From assembly GCF_004803815.1 (NCBI RefSeq), contig NZ_CP012544.1, positions 620,001 through 684,000 on the forward strand: a stretch of 64,000 bases of DNA, in the 5' to 3' direction. The stretch is from Campylobacter showae (GTDB lineage: Bacteria > Campylobacterota > Campylobacteria > Campylobacterales > Campylobacteraceae). The position numbers were made by a program, and so were the translations under genes. Under the pieces are notes generated by a model. It saw only the letters and a program-made list of their open reading frames with translations, did no database searches and had not been told where the DNA came from. How positions within the stretch are numbered: position 1 is the stretch's first letter; each line of letters opens with the position of its first letter. This document shows positions 25,110-36,742 of the stretch, piece by piece.

Positions 25110-25905
25110 AAACCACTTAAGCACTATAATTCCGCTTATGGCGTTACTCGTGGGCATTCAGTTTATATTGCTAGTCGGGCGAGTGGTGGACGAGTATGAG
25201 TCCGTGATGAACAAAGACTATAACATTATAATCGTAAGTCAAAACGAGCTAAACGCTACCGACGTAAAGCCGCTCGTTCATACGTTTGAATCTCTTGAAC
25301 CGCTTAGTTCAAAGCCCGTACTAGAGAAGCTCTCTAAAGATATTTCATCAAAAAATATCGCCATTTTGCAAAATGCGTTGCCTAAATTTTACTCGCTAAA
25401 GCTAAATGCCTTTCCAAGCACCCAATATATGCAAGAGATAAAGGATAAAATTTCAAAGATTAACGGCGTGAGCAAGGTGGAGACCTTTTCAAAAACGCAT
25501 GATAAAATTTATAAAATCATGCAGCTTATTAAAAATATTTCGGCGATATTTTCGGGGCTAATCGGGCTAATCGGGCTTATGCTCATCGCAAAACAGATGC
25601 GAATTTGGCTATACGAGCACAAGGAGCGCATCGAGATAATGACGCTACTGGGCGCTCCGTCGTGGCTAAAATCGGGCGCGTTATACAAAAACGCGCTGTT
25701 TGATTCGTTTATAGCGACCGTTTTGGTGGCGGTTTTTTACATTATCTTGCCGGATTTGCAGCCCGTTAAAGAGGTCGCTGCGGATCTAAATATAAATCTG
25801 CCGGCAATAGATCTGTTTTACGAGGGCGGAGTACTGCTGGGCGTTTCGCTTGCGATTAGTTTTTTTGCCGTTTATTTCGTGACTAGAAAAGCAACGGCGA
25901 TATGA
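25096..25905 (+). CDS. ftsX: Cell-division protein FtsX
   Basis: About 269 residues from the ATG at 25096, which has GGA seven bases upstream; an ATG at 25084 in the same frame lacks one. FtsX plan: one helix near the N-terminus (IIPLMALLVGIQFILLVG), a periplasmic loop of about 115 residues with SKINGVSKVETFSK, then three helices at about 150-170, 200-218 and 245-265. Inner-membrane partner of FtsE; the loop should recruit the EnvC-like protein encoded next. Overlaps ftsE by 14 bases and the next gene by 4. Confidence 0.88.
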   Translation: MKFFKNHLSTIIPLMALLVGIQFILLVGRVVDEYESVMNKDYNIIIVSQNELNATDVKPLVHTFESLEPLSSKPVLEKLSKDISSKNIAILQNALPKFYSLKLNAFPSTQYMQEIKDKISKINGVSKVETFSKTHDKIYKIMQLIKNISAIFSGLIGLIGLMLIAKQMRIWLYEHKERIEIMTLLGAPSWLKSGALYKNALFDSFIATVLVAVFYIILPDLQPVKEVAADLNINLPAIDLFYEGGVLLGVSLAISFFAVYFVTRKATAI

Positions 25906-27152
25906 GAAAAATTTGTGTTTTGCTGGCTGCCATGCTTTGCTTAAATGCAAGCACGGGCGAGAAAATAAAAAATCAAACGACCTATCTCGAGTCCTCAAAA
26001 GAGCTTGAAAAGCAGCTAAATAAAAAGCTCGACGACCTGGCCGGCGACATACTCGGCGGCGAAAAAAGCGTCAAGCAAACCGACGACAAGATGAAAGAGC
26101 TCATCGTCCAAATAGCGCAGCTGGAAAATAGCGCCAAGAGCGCTAGCGGCGAGCTTGACGAGTTGGTAAAGCAAAACAAAGACCTCACGCAAAGCCAAAA
26201 AGATATCCAAAAAAGCATAGTGCGTATCATCTCGGACGAGTTTTCTTTCGATCTCATAATGCCAAAAGAGTACGAGGAGGGTGTGGATAGTATCATCGCG
26301 ACCGAGATTTTAAGCAAGCTAAACTCGGTGCTAAAGGATGATTTTAACGAGCTAGCTAAACAGTACGAAAGTACGCAAAATTTGATAAAAACCCAAAACG
26401 ACAAGATAGACGGGATAAAGTCAAATTTAAAAACCTTTAAATTTAAGCAAGCCGAGCTCGTTTCCCTGCAGGATAAGCAGATGAAAACGCTGGCAAATTT
26501 AAAGCGGGATAAGGAAATTTATCAAAAGCAACTCTCGCGCCTACAAGCCCAACAAGACGAGATCAGAAAGACTCTAGAAGAGCTAAAAATCGTCGCCAAA
26601 AGAGAGAGCGAGGAGGCCAAAAAAGCTCTGGCCGCACAAAAAGCGGCTGAGGCTAAAGCTCAAAAAAATAAGAAAGATAAAAAAGGCGAGGCCGTAGCAA
26701 ACGCGTCTGAGGGCGACGTGAAACAGTTTGGCTCGAGCTATCAAACTAGCCTTGTTAAAAAATATAGCGGCGAAAAGACTATCGCGCCGCTTGAGAGCTT
26801 TACGGTTAAGCAAAAATTCGGCAACTACGTCGATCCCATCTATAACATCAAAATTTTTAACGAATCGGTCGTGCTAAGCGCAAATTCGGCCGACGCAAAG
26901 GTAAAAAGCGTCTTTAACGGCAAAGTAGTCTTTGCCAAAGAAACCGCGATGCTAGATAAAGTAGTCATCATCGAAAATCCAAATGGTATCCACACGATCT
27001 ATGCGCACCTTAGCCAGATCGCCCCTACCGTAAAAGTTGGAGCAAAAGTGCAAAAAGGCTACGTCATCGGCCGCGTGCAGCGAGATTTGACCTTTGAAGT
27101 TACGCAGAAAAACTACCACATAGACCCCCTCGAGCTAATCAGCCTAAAATAG
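25902..27152 (+). CDS. EnvC-like murein hydrolase activator (degenerate LytM/M23)
   Basis: 416 residues: signal peptide (1-18), long coiled coil (about 20-250), linker rich in Lys/Ala/Glu, C-terminal LytM domain (about 300-416). The LytM zinc site is not intact. The first motif H-x(n)-D is replaced near YNIKIFNESV, and the final HxH is replaced by LTFEV; only TIYAHL keeps a histidine. The same is true of E. coli EnvC, which activates amidases without cutting peptidoglycan. Overlaps ftsX by 4 bases (ATGA), as expected for an FtsEX partner. An N-acetylmuramoyl-L-alanine amidase lies downstream at 32660. Confidence 0.85.
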   Translation: MRKICVLLAAMLCLNASTGEKIKNQTTYLESSKELEKQLNKKLDDLAGDILGGEKSVKQTDDKMKELIVQIAQLENSAKSASGELDELVKQNKDLTQSQKDIQKSIVRIISDEFSFDLIMPKEYEEGVDSIIATEILSKLNSVLKDDFNELAKQYESTQNLIKTQNDKIDGIKSNLKTFKFKQAELVSLQDKQMKTLANLKRDKEIYQKQLSRLQAQQDEIRKTLEELKIVAKRESEEAKKALAAQKAAEAKAQKNKKDKKGEAVANASEGDVKQFGSSYQTSLVKKYSGEKTIAPLESFTVKQKFGNYVDPIYNIKIFNESVVLSANSADAKVKSVFNGKVVFAKETAMLDKVVIIENPNGIHTIYAHLSQIAPTVKVGAKVQKGYVIGRVQRDLTFEVTQKNYHIDPLELISLK

Positions 27153-27220
27153 CACCTGCGCGCCGAGATTAGCAAAATTTAAAGCAAATTTAGCTAAAAT
27201 CCGAAAATTTAAGGAGATGA

Positions 27221-27943
<723 letters not shown>

Positions 27944-27958
27944 ATTTAAGGAGAATAA

Positions 27959-28177
27959 ATGAGATCTGAAGAAGTAGCGGCAAAGGCTCTAAAACTCGTC
28001 GGAGACGATAGATATATGCTGGCTCTAGCGGTAGCTAAAAGAGCTGAGGCTCTAGCCGGCGGCGCAAAAAGCCTACTTGATATCGACGTTACTAAGATGA
28101 AATTTGCCGATATCGCCCTACGCGAGATAGCTGAGGGCAAGATAGCTTTAGAGGGCATAGTTGAAGCAGCTAAATAG
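27959..28177 (+). CDS. rpoZ: RNA polymerase omega subunit
   Basis: 72 residues. [20 protein letters not shown] followed by [15 protein letters not shown] is the omega signature; it helps assemble RNA polymerase around beta-prime and can contribute to a ppGpp site. AAGGAG six bases before ATG. The next gene, spoT, begins inside its last codons, which places the ppGpp enzyme and this subunit in one coupled unit, as in many bacteria. Confidence 0.95.
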   Translation: MRSEEVAAKALKLVGDDRYMLALAVAKRAEALAGGAKSLLDIDVTKMKFADIALREIAEGKIALEGIVEAAK

Positions 28178-30359
28178 CGGATTTTTACTAGAACAATTAA
28201 TCGACGATATAACCGCTTGCAAGGACGTCGCTCAGGCGAGACAACTACTTAGCGAGCTGATAAATTTTACGCCGAATTTAGAGTGCGCGATCGAATGTTG
28301 CGTTATCTCGCATGCGGGGCAGTTTAGAAAAAGCGGCGAACCGTACGCAATACACCCTATCCTAGTGGCCTGCATCGTGGCGCACATGGGCGGAGACGAG
28401 GATATGATTATTGCCGCCTTGCTTCACGATGTGGTCGAGGATACGGATAGATCGATCGAGAGTGTGCGAGAGGACTTTGGCGAAGAGGTCGCAAAGCTAG
28501 TCGAGGGGCTAACCAAAATCGTAGCCATCAGAGAGGATAAGCTCGCAAGCTCGGAGTCAAACGAGCGTCTAGCGGCGTCAGCTATGACATTTCGCAAGAT
28601 GCTACTAATCTCCATCGAGGACGTGAGAGTGCTCGTGGTAAAGCTCTGTGATAGACTGCACAATATGCTCACGCTACAAGCTTTGCGTCCTGAAAAGCAA
28701 AAACGAATAGCCGAAGAGACGCTTATGGTTTATGCTCCGATCGCGCATAGGCTGGGCATTTCGTCGATAAAAAACGTGCTTGAGGATCTTAGCTTTAAGT
28801 ATGCTTTGCCCGAAGAGTACAAAAAAATCGACGACTACTTAACCGAGCACAAACAGCAGCTCGTACTAAAGCTAAACGCATTTACCGATAAAATTTTTCA
28901 AATTTTACTTAAAAACGGTTTTAGCGAAAACGACTTTGAGATACAAAAGCGCATCAAGCACCACTACTCGATCTACTTAAAAATGCAGCGAAAAGGCATC
29001 TCGATCGAGGAGGTGCTAGACCTGCTAGCTGCGCGCGTACTGGTTAAAGAGCCGCAGGATTGCTATTTAGTGCTTGGAAATTTACATATAAATTTTAATC
29101 CCTTAATCTCGCGTTTCAAAGACTACGTCGCGCTTCCGAAGCAAAACGGCTACCAGACGATACACACTACGATATTTGACAATAAAAGCATCTTTGAGGT
29201 TCAAATTCGCACCTTTGACATGCACAAGACCGCAGAATACGGCGTCGCAGCGCACTGGAAATACAAAAGCGGCGGTTTTTTAAATCCCAAACTAGACTGG
29301 CTAAGCGACATCAGCGGCATAGAAAACGGCATGGAGGAAGCGAGCGAAAACCCGGAGGAGCTCTACGAATACGCAAAAGACAGCCTCTACGTCGAGGATG
29401 TCGCGGTTTATTCGCCAAAGGGCGATATATTCACGCTTCCGCGCGGCGCTACGGCACTTGACTACGCTTACGAGATACACACGCACGTAGGCTTGCACGC
29501 CAAAGAAGCCTACGTAAACCGCGTGCGCGTGCCGCTACTAACGGAGCTAAAAAACGGCGATATCGTTAGCATCGTGACGGGAGATGAGCCAAAATACCGC
29601 TGTTCGTGGCTGGGCAGCGTAAAAACGGGCAAAGCTAGAGCCACGATCCGATCGTACTGCAAGCAAAAGATAAGAGATATAAACAACATGGTCGCGATCG
29701 AAATTTTAAGCGGCATCTTTGCCGTGCCTTCTCAAACTATCGAGCAGTGGCTAGAGACTGAAAATTTGACCAAGAAAATTTTTAGAGCCGCGTTTGATTC
29801 AGTTTACCTGCAGGACGTGGTAAACGCGCTAAAAAAATACGTAAAAAGAGACCGTCCGTTTGCCATCGCGATGACGGACAAATACAACGTCAAAAAGCAA
29901 AAATTTGAAAACATCGTGATTTACTCGAACCACAAGATAAACAGCATTGAGTTTGATTATTGCTGTAATCCAAAGCGCGGCGACGATATCGTGGGATTTA
30001 GAAACTATCACCACGTCACAGTCCACCACAAGCTTTGCGAGCGGTTTATGAAGCTAGCCGAAGAAAAAAACGAGATGATTTTCGTCAAATGGACGCGAGT
30101 CGCTCCTCATAGATTTAAGATCATATTAAGCCTAGAAAACAGACGCGGGTCGCTTGCGGAGTTTTTGACGTATATGGCGAAAATGCAGATTGATCTCGTA
30201 ACTATCAGCCTCACCGAAACTAGAGAGGCAACGGCGGACTTTTTCGAGCTGACGATCGAGCTTGGCGAAAATTTGAACGTGAACGAGATAAAGGAGCGAC
30301 TAAGAGATCGCTACAAGATCATCGACTTCGTGTCGCTTGACGACGCATACGGACATTAA
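28161..30359 (+). CDS. spoT: Bifunctional (p)ppGpp synthetase/hydrolase
   Basis: 732 residues from a TTG that overlaps rpoZ by 17 bases. Domains in order: HD hydrolase (about 40-190, with [17 protein letters not shown] and [11 protein letters not shown], His89-Asp90), synthetase (about 235-365, [37 protein letters not shown]), TGS (about 405-465, [20 protein letters not shown]), helical and zinc-finger-like region, ACT (about 655-730). Both catalytic halves look intact. The only Rel/Spo enzyme in view; controls the stringent response. Confidence 0.95.
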   Translation: MKQLNSGFLLEQLIDDITACKDVAQARQLLSELINFTPNLECAIECCVISHAGQFRKSGEPYAIHPILVACIVAHMGGDEDMIIAALLHDVVEDTDRSIESVREDFGEEVAKLVEGLTKIVAIREDKLASSESNERLAASAMTFRKMLLISIEDVRVLVVKLCDRLHNMLTLQALRPEKQKRIAEETLMVYAPIAHRLGISSIKNVLEDLSFKYALPEEYKKIDDYLTEHKQQLVLKLNAFTDKIFQILLKNGFSENDFEIQKRIKHHYSIYLKMQRKGISIEEVLDLLAARVLVKEPQDCYLVLGNLHINFNPLISRFKDYVALPKQNGYQTIHTTIFDNKSIFEVQIRTFDMHKTAEYGVAAHWKYKSGGFLNPKLDWLSDISGIENGMEEASENPEELYEYAKDSLYVEDVAVYSPKGDIFTLPRGATALDYAYEIHTHVGLHAKEAYVNRVRVPLLTELKNGDIVSIVTGDEPKYRCSWLGSVKTGKARATIRSYCKQKIRDINNMVAIEILSGIFAVPSQTIEQWLETENLTKKIFRAAFDSVYLQDVVNALKKYVKRDRPFAIAMTDKYNVKKQKFENIVIYSNHKINSIEFDYCCNPKRGDDIVGFRNYHHVTVHHKLCERFMKLAEEKNEMIFVKWTRVAPHRFKIILSLENRRGSLAEFLTYMAKMQIDLVTISLTETREATADFFELTIELGENLNVNEIKERLRDRYKIIDFVSLDDAYGH

Positions 30360-30376
30360 TAAATTTAGGAGAGAAT

Positions 30377-31585
30377 ATGGGCGAAAATTTGAGCAAAATA
30401 ATGAGCGATATAAAAAAGGGCGTCGCCGAGATGATAGACGAGGAGCGCATCGAAAATTTAGTAAAAAACTACTATGAAAAGGGCGAAAATTTCTACGTTA
30501 AGGCAGGCTTTGACCCGACGGCTCCCGATTTGCACCTAGGTCACACCGTAGTGCTTCAAAAGATGGCTCTTTTACAAAAGCACGGAGCGATAGTGCAGTT
30601 TTTGATAGGCGATTTCACGGGGCAAATCGGCGATCCAAGCGGCAAAAGCCAGACGCGAAAAAAGCTAGACCGCGAGACCGTGGTGGCAAATGCTAAAACC
30701 TACGAGGAGCAGGTTTTTAAAATCCTAGACCCGCAAAAAACGAAGTTGATGTTTAACTCCAAGTGGCTAAACGAGCTGGGAGCCGCGGGCATCGTGGAGC
30801 TAACTAGCACCTTTGCCGTGGCTAGGATGCTTGAGCGCGATGATTTTGAAAAAAGATATAAAAGCGGAGCCTCGATTTCGATTAGCGAGTTTTTATATCC
30901 GCTGCTTCAGGGCTACGACAGCGTCGCGATGAAGTGCGATATCGAGATGGGCGGCACGGATCAGAAATTTAACCTTTTAATGGGGCGAACCTTGCAGCGA
31001 GTTTACAACGTCGGCAAGGAACAAGCCGTCATAATGATGCCGCTTTTAGAGGGGCTTGACGGCGTAAATAAAATGAGTAAGAGCTTAGGCAACTACATAG
31101 GCGTGACCGACGAGCCAAACGATATGTTTGCTAAAGTTTTGAGCGTGAGCGACGAGCTGATGTGGCGCTGGTACGAGCTTCTAAGCGAAAAAAGCACGGA
31201 AGAAATCGCAAATTTAAAAGCAGACGTAGCTAGCGGCAAAGCTCACCCAAAAGCCGTAAAAGAGGCTCTCGCGCTAGAAATCACGGCTAGATATAATGGC
31301 GAAGCGGCGGCAAAAGAGGCGAAGGCTGAATTTGACCGCGTGCACTCGCAAAATTTGATCCCGACCGAGATGGACGAGTTTGAGCTCTCGGCTCCTGTTT
31401 GGATCGTGCAGGCGCTCACTCACTGCGGACTATGCGCTAGCAGCTCTCAGGCGCGCCGAGACATCGCGGCAAACGCCGTCAGTCTAAATCAAGAAAAGAT
31501 TGCCGACGAGCAGCTAAAGCTGGGCGCTGGCGAATACGTCTTGCAGGTCGGCAAGCGTAAATTTGCAAAACTAAAGGTAACCTGA
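30377..31585 (+). CDS. tyrS: Tyrosyl-tRNA synthetase
   Basis: 402 residues. Charges tRNA-Tyr. Class I motif HLGH in [14 protein letters not shown], then [11 protein letters not shown], and KMSKS in [15 protein letters not shown]-terminal S4-type RNA-binding region (about 340-402, [17 protein letters not shown]). ATG after AGGAGAGAAT. A second in-frame ATG (MSDIKKG) eight codons later is possible. Its stop shares a base with the next start. Confidence 0.96.
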   Translation: MGENLSKIMSDIKKGVAEMIDEERIENLVKNYYEKGENFYVKAGFDPTAPDLHLGHTVVLQKMALLQKHGAIVQFLIGDFTGQIGDPSGKSQTRKKLDRETVVANAKTYEEQVFKILDPQKTKLMFNSKWLNELGAAGIVELTSTFAVARMLERDDFEKRYKSGASISISEFLYPLLQGYDSVAMKCDIEMGGTDQKFNLLMGRTLQRVYNVGKEQAVIMMPLLEGLDGVNKMSKSLGNYIGVTDEPNDMFAKVLSVSDELMWRWYELLSEKSTEEIANLKADVASGKAHPKAVKEALALEITARYNGEAAAKEAKAEFDRVHSQNLIPTEMDEFELSAPVWIVQALTHCGLCASSSQARRDIAANAVSLNQEKIADEQLKLGAGEYVLQVGKRKFAKLKVT

Positions 31586-32676
31586 TGCAACCCGTAAAAA
31601 TCGGAAAATACGATATAAAATACCCGATAATCCAAGGCGGAATGGGGCTTGGTATCAGTTGGGATAGACTCGCCGGAAACGTCAGCCTAGAAGGTGGCCT
31701 AGGCGTCATAAGCTCGGTAGGAACGGGCTACTACGAAGGACGAAAATACATCACCAAAGAGCTAAACGCCAAGCCGTACGGCAGCGGAAATTTCTACTCG
31801 CGAGAGGGGCTAAAAGCCGTCATTGATAACGCGCGTAAAATTTGCGGCGACAGGCCTCTTGGGGTAAATATCCTATACGCAAGCAACGACTACGAACGCA
31901 TCGTAAAAGACGCCTGCGACCACGGCATAAACGTGATCATCACGGGCGCGGGGCTACCTACGAATCTGCCTGAATTTACCGTAGATTACCCGGACGTGGC
32001 TTTGGTGCCTATCGTGTCCTCGGCAAAGGCGCTAAAAATCATCTGCAAACGTTGGCAGGGGCGCTACGGTAGGCTTCCAGACGCGGTGGTGCTCGAGGGG
32101 CCTCTTAGCGGCGGGCACCAGGGATTTACCTACGAGCAGTGTATCGATCCCGCGTACAGCCTGGAAAATTTGATAACGCCAGTTAGCGAAGAGATAAAGC
32201 AGTGGGGCGATTTTCCGCTATTTGCCGCGGGCGGCATCTGGGATAAAAACGACATCGATAGGGCTATTTCGCTTGGCGCAAACGGCGTGCAGATGGGCAC
32301 TCGCTTTATCGGTACGCACGAGTGCGACGCTAGCGAAGAGTTTAAGCAGGTACTCCTTGCGGCTAAAAAAGAGGACATCGAGCTAATCAAAAGCCCCGTA
32401 GGCTACCCAGCGCGCGGCGTCAGGACAAATTTAATAAATCTAGTCGATAAACGCCAAGGGCCCAAAATCAGCTGCGTAAGCAACTGCGTAAGCCCGTGTC
32501 AGCGCGGCAAAGAGGCTAAAGAGGTAGGATACTGCATCGCGGATCGCCTCTACGACGCATTTGAGGGGCGCAAGGAGACGGGGCTGTTTTTCACGGGCGC
32601 AAACGGCTACAGGCTGAACGAGATAATAAGCGTGAAAGAACTATTTGAAAAACTGATAAATGGCGAAGATAGTTAA
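31585..32676 (+). CDS. Nitronate monooxygenase / FabK-like FMN oxidoreductase
   Basis: 363 residues, TIM-barrel flavoprotein. Features of the 2-nitropropane dioxygenase family: PIIQGGMGLGISWDRLAG, the catalytic-type histidine in GPLSGGHQGF, LFAAGGIWDKNDIDRAI, and the phosphate loop GANGVQMGTRFIGTHEC. A cysteine-rich patch (SCVSNCVSPCQRG) near residue 300 is characteristic of the epsilonproteobacterial version. Either nitronate detoxification or an enoyl-ACP reductase (FabK) role is possible; the sequence alone does not decide. The amidase gene starts 17 bases before its end. Confidence 0.85.
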   Translation: MQPVKIGKYDIKYPIIQGGMGLGISWDRLAGNVSLEGGLGVISSVGTGYYEGRKYITKELNAKPYGSGNFYSREGLKAVIDNARKICGDRPLGVNILYASNDYERIVKDACDHGINVIITGAGLPTNLPEFTVDYPDVALVPIVSSAKALKIICKRWQGRYGRLPDAVVLEGPLSGGHQGFTYEQCIDPAYSLENLITPVSEEIKQWGDFPLFAAGGIWDKNDIDRAISLGANGVQMGTRFIGTHECDASEEFKQVLLAAKKEDIELIKSPVGYPARGVRTNLINLVDKRQGPKISCVSNCVSPCQRGKEAKEVGYCIADRLYDAFEGRKETGLFFTGANGYRLNEIISVKELFEKLINGEDS

Positions 32677-34381
32677 ATTATTTTTAATACTTCTATTTTT
32701 TTTGAATAGCGCGGTTTGCGCAAGCGCTTTATCGAGTTTAGATAAATTCGATAAAAATTTTGATAGCGCAGCCAATAAAGAAAAGATCGCAATGCATCAA
32801 GAGCTAAGGACTCTTTACGTAAAATCCATAATGGAAAATAACGTAAATTTAAGAGTCCAAAGCCTAACTAGACTAATAAAAAGCTCAAAAGCCCTAGGGC
32901 TAGATACCAAACCGTATGAAAAAGAGCTCGCGAGCATACCGCAGTCTGCAAAGCCAAGCGAAGAAAAACCAAAACAAGAAATAAAGCAGGTCAAAAAAGA
33001 ACAACAAAAACAAGAGCCGAAGCAAAAAGAAGTAAAGCTAAGTCAGCTTTCCTCCGCTCCGTTGGCCGTTCAAAATACTAAAACCGTCAAAAATCAAACT
33101 TTGCAGCTTCTAGAAGCTTTGGACAACGACGGAAATTTCGAGCTAAAATTTAACCGCCAGCTAAACGGCAATGATATTAAAAAAACCGACCTTAATCAAA
33201 AAGGTTCTTATAAAACGATTTATGAATTCAAAGGAATTTGGAGCGGCGGAAAACTGCAAAGATTTAAGAACTACTTGGTGGACGAGATCCGCATAAGTCA
33301 GTTTGACGAAAAAATCGTTAGGGTGGTATTCGTAAGTCAATTCGAGCCAAATTTAAAACTTAGAGTCGATAATCAGTCTTTAATTTTCTCAAAGGCTAAG
33401 CCCACGCAAAGCCAAAATTTAACGAGTCAAAACAGTAAACAAAAAAATCATCAACCGTCTATCAAGCAAGAGCTCCCCAAAATCGCTGCAAATTCGAAAT
33501 CTGAAATAACTCAAATACAACAGCAAAAAGCAACTCAACACCAAGCTCAAAATCAAAAGCTCGCTCAGCAAAAGCAAGAAAAAGTTGCCGCGCAGACCAA
33601 GACGGATGCTAAAAAAACCCAAAGCACCACCGAAAAGGATGAGCAAGAAATCGTGTTAGCACCGGTAAAAACGGCGGCCACTAAAAAAACCACAAGCGCT
33701 AAAGGCAAGGTTGTCGTCCTTGACGCAGGGCACGGCGGCGACGATCCGGGGGCTATAAACGGCTCTCTAAAAGAGAAAAACATCGTGCTAAGCATCGCGC
33801 AAAAGGCGGGCAAGGAGCTGCAAGAGCGCGGCTATAAGGTTTATTACACGCGTAGCAAGGATAAATTTATCAACCTTCGCGACCGCACGAAATACGCCAA
33901 CGACAAAGCTGCTGACCTCTTTATCTCCATCCACGCAAACGCCGCGCCGAGCAAAACCAAGGCGGCGACTATGCGCGGCATAGAGACGTTTTTCCTCTCG
34001 CCGGCTCGTTCCGAGCGTAGCAAAAACGCCGCTGCCCTGGAAAACAAATCCGACATCGAGGAGATGAACTATTTTTCTAAGCAGACATTTTTAAATTTCC
34101 TTAACCGCGAGAAAATCATCGCCTCAAACAAGCTCGCCATCGACGTTCAGCGCGAAGTTTTAGCGCGAGCAAAATCAGTTAGTTCAAAGGCTTCCGACGG
34201 CGGCGTTCGCGAGGCGCCTTTTTGGGTGCTAGTGGGCGCACTGATGCCTGCGGTGCTGCTTGAGGTCGGCTACATCACTCACCCTAGCGAAGGCGATCTC
34301 ATAAATAACTCAAAATACCAAGATGCCCTAGCCAAGGGGCTCGCGGACGGCATTGACGTCTATTTTTCAAACCAGCAATGA
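32660..34381 (+). CDS. amiA: N-acetylmuramoyl-L-alanine amidase with AMIN domain
   Basis: 573 residues. Signal peptide (1-22), helical region, Lys/Gln/Glu-rich linker (about 93-127), AMIN domain (about 138-245, GIWSGGKLQRFKNYLVDEIR), a second Gln/Lys-rich linker (about 250-340), catalytic Amidase_3 domain (about 350-570). Zinc and catalytic residues are all seen: His in LDAGHGG, Glu in GSLKEKN, His in FISIHANA, Glu in LLEVGYITHP. Cleaves stem peptides from glycan to split daughter cells. The likely target of the EnvC-like activator at 25902. Overlaps neighbours on both sides (17 and 4 bases). Confidence 0.93.
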   Translation: MAKIVKLFLILLFFLNSAVCASALSSLDKFDKNFDSAANKEKIAMHQELRTLYVKSIMENNVNLRVQSLTRLIKSSKALGLDTKPYEKELASIPQSAKPSEEKPKQEIKQVKKEQQKQEPKQKEVKLSQLSSAPLAVQNTKTVKNQTLQLLEALDNDGNFELKFNRQLNGNDIKKTDLNQKGSYKTIYEFKGIWSGGKLQRFKNYLVDEIRISQFDEKIVRVVFVSQFEPNLKLRVDNQSLIFSKAKPTQSQNLTSQNSKQKNHQPSIKQELPKIAANSKSEITQIQQQKATQHQAQNQKLAQQKQEKVAAQTKTDAKKTQSTTEKDEQEIVLAPVKTAATKKTTSAKGKVVVLDAGHGGDDPGAINGSLKEKNIVLSIAQKAGKELQERGYKVYYTRSKDKFINLRDRTKYANDKAADLFISIHANAAPSKTKAATMRGIETFFLSPARSERSKNAAALENKSDIEEMNYFSKQTFLNFLNREKIIASNKLAIDVQREVLARAKSVSSKASDGGVREAPFWVLVGALMPAVLLEVGYITHPSEGDLINNSKYQDALAKGLADGIDVYFSNQQ

Positions 34382-36477
34382 AAAGCGCGCGAGTCGTTTT
34401 AAATGGCGGCATCCCGTTTAGCCCCGAATTTGACGACATTTACTTTAACGCAGACGACCCTATCGGCCAGAGCGAGTATGTTTTTAACTCCGTTTTTGAC
34501 GAAATTTGGAACAAAAAGAGCGAATTCAACGTGCTTGAGACGGGATTTGGCGCAGGGTTAAATTTCCTCTGCGCTTTTAAAAGATTTAAAAATACGGATA
34601 AATTTTTAAATTTCGTCAGTATCGAAAAAACGCCGATCTCCAAAAATGATCTGGCTAAAATTTACGCGAATTTTAGCGAGCTATCGAACGTTTCGGGCGA
34701 GCTTTTGGAGGCCTACCCGCCTCCTATTCGCGGATTTCATAGATTAAATTTAGCTCCAAACGTCACGCTTACGCTGTGCTTTGGCGACGTGGCCGAGGTT
34801 TTGGACGAGCTTAGTTTTAATGCGGACGCCGTTTTTATGGATGGCTTTGCTCCCGCTAAAAACGAAGCGATGTGGAGCGAGCTGGTTTGCGCTAAAATCG
34901 CAAATTTATGCGCTTTGGGCGCTAGCGTTTGTACGTATTCGGCCTCGGGCGCGTTAAAAAGAGCCCTGCAAAATAGCGGCTTTGAGGTAAATTTACTAAA
35001 AGGCTACGGCAAAAAGCGAGAGATGTTGCGCGCTAAATTTACCGGTGAGCGGCAAGCTGAGAATGAAATTTGGTTTAGCAGATTTGATCCCGCCGCCAGG
35101 ATCGTTCCAAAGACGGCGCTAGTGATCGGCGGCGGCGTGGCTGGCTGCGTTTGCGCGTTTAAGTTGCGCAAGCAAGGTTTAAAGGTCACGATCGCCGAAA
35201 AGCGCGGCGACATCGCGCTAAACGGCTCTGGAAATCACTGCGGGATTTTGATGCCGCTTATCACGAAACCAACCGTAAATTTAGGCCGCATGCATATGAA
35301 CGCCTTTTTGCAGGCAGCGCGCTTTTACGGCCAAAACCTCGGCGCCCGGGAGATAGAGTTTTGCGGCGCGACGGACTACGCATACGAGCAAAAGACGCTA
35401 GAGCGCTTTTACGAGTGGCGCGAATTTGACGCGAACAACGGCGTTTTTGAGCTAAAATTTGATAACGAGCCCTATGCTAGCGCGTTTATATTTAGCGGCG
35501 CAAAAGCTCGCCCTAGAAAGATGTGCAAGGCGGCAAGCGCGGGTATAAAAACGCTTTTAAACTGCGAATTTGCGGGCTTTGAGACGCTTGAGGGCGGCGC
35601 GGTTAGGGCTCATTTTAAGGATGGGCAAAGCATCGACGCCGACGTGCTCGTGCTTGCTATCGGTAGCGAGAGTATGGAACTTTTTGCGGACTACGACATC
35701 AGGCTTAGCTCCGTGCGCGGCCAGGTCACGCATATCGCGCCCGCCATTTTGACGTCTACGCCTTTTAGCGCCAAAGGCTATGTTTGTCCGCCTGCCCAAG
35801 GCGTGCAGGTGATCGGTGCGACTTACGACAGAAATCTTTTTTTAGACGAGCCGCGTTCTAGCGACGACGAGAAAAATTTGGCCGACGTCGCAGAGTTTTT
35901 AGGCGACAAATTTGCAAAAAACGAGTGGCTAAATTTAAACGGAGCGCGGGAGCTAAATTTGACTATCGGCCCAGACGGCGATGCTGAAAATACGGATCGC
36001 TTGGAGGTGAACAAGGGCGGCGTAAATTTAAGCAAAAGCATGGATTTGCCGGCTAAAACCGCAGATGGCCCGGCACAGACGAATAGTGCGTCAAATTTGA
36101 CCGCGCCTAAAAATAACTCAAACATCGCGGCTCAAATACCGCAAAATATCCGAATAGTCGGCTCAAAAGTCGGCTACCGCAGCTATAGCGGCGACCGTTT
36201 TCCGCTCATCGGACGGCTTTATGATGAGGATTTTTATAAAGATGCTTACAAGTCGCTGCTTTGGACTAAGGGCAAGTCTAATCCGCGTCCAAAATACGTA
36301 CCAAACGTCTACGTTAGCACCGCTCACGGCTCGCGTGGGCTTTGTACGGCCGTGCTTGGCGCCGAGCTCATCTGCGACCTCGTTTTTGACCGCCCGCTTT
36401 GTATAGAAAAATCGCTTTTTGACGAGCTTCACTTGGCGAGATTTCTCGTTAGGAAACTTAAAAAAGGGCTGAAGTAA
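34378..36477 (+). CDS. mnmC: Bifunctional tRNA wobble-uridine modifying enzyme MnmC
   Basis: 699 residues. The N-terminal methyltransferase domain (about 1-225; LETGFGAGLNF SAM site, VFMDGFAPAKNEAMW) adds the last methyl of mnm5U34. The C-terminal FAD domain (about 240-699; LVIGGGVAGCVCAFKL) removes carboxymethyl from cmnm5U. A low-complexity insert of about 50 residues (Asn/Ser/Lys/Ala-rich, around 545-590) separates the FAD-domain halves before VGYRSYSGDRFP. It is longer than E. coli MnmC (668). Starts 4 bases inside the amidase gene and is the last gene of the run. Confidence 0.92.
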   Translation: MKSARVVLNGGIPFSPEFDDIYFNADDPIGQSEYVFNSVFDEIWNKKSEFNVLETGFGAGLNFLCAFKRFKNTDKFLNFVSIEKTPISKNDLAKIYANFSELSNVSGELLEAYPPPIRGFHRLNLAPNVTLTLCFGDVAEVLDELSFNADAVFMDGFAPAKNEAMWSELVCAKIANLCALGASVCTYSASGALKRALQNSGFEVNLLKGYGKKREMLRAKFTGERQAENEIWFSRFDPAARIVPKTALVIGGGVAGCVCAFKLRKQGLKVTIAEKRGDIALNGSGNHCGILMPLITKPTVNLGRMHMNAFLQAARFYGQNLGAREIEFCGATDYAYEQKTLERFYEWREFDANNGVFELKFDNEPYASAFIFSGAKARPRKMCKAASAGIKTLLNCEFAGFETLEGGAVRAHFKDGQSIDADVLVLAIGSESMELFADYDIRLSSVRGQVTHIAPAILTSTPFSAKGYVCPPAQGVQVIGATYDRNLFLDEPRSSDDEKNLADVAEFLGDKFAKNEWLNLNGARELNLTIGPDGDAENTDRLEVNKGGVNLSKSMDLPAKTADGPAQTNSASNLTAPKNNSNIAAQIPQNIRIVGSKVGYRSYSGDRFPLIGRLYDEDFYKDAYKSLLWTKGKSNPRPKYVPNVYVSTAHGSRGLCTAVLGAELICDLVFDRPLCIEKSLFDELHLARFLVRKLKKGLK

Positions 36478-36717
36478 GCGCAATCTCAAATCTCTTAAAA
36501 TTCTATTTGCGCGACGCTGCTTTATGTTCATAAACCAAATTTGTCAAATTTGGAATAATGGGCGCAATATTCGTATATGTAAAGGCAAAGTAGGGGCTCA
36601 TTAAAGGAAGAGAATTTGACGCACTACCACATAGAAGCGGTAATGCAGACGAAGCGGTTTTTTAGAGAGCTATAAAAAGCCGTAAAATTTAGAAAAACAT
36701 AAAAATCCCCAACGGCT

Positions 36718-36742
36718 AAAATAGGCGAGATTCGCCTATTTT
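36718..36742. terminator. Terminator overlapping the DUF937 stop codon, probably bidirectional
   Basis: AAAATAGGCGA (36718-36728) and its exact complement (36732-36742) around a 3-base loop, with a T-run on the plus strand and TTTT on the minus strand. The minus-strand stop (36736-36738) lies within it. Serves mnmC (+) and DUF937 (-). Confidence 0.7.

Noticed and set aside
36616-36675. 19-codon frame with a good AAAGGAAGAG before TTG (MTHYHIEAVMQTKRFF..)
   Set aside because: Interesting ribosome site but no homology known to me and no coupling; could be the trace of a lost gene between mnmC and DUF937. Not strong enough to annotate.
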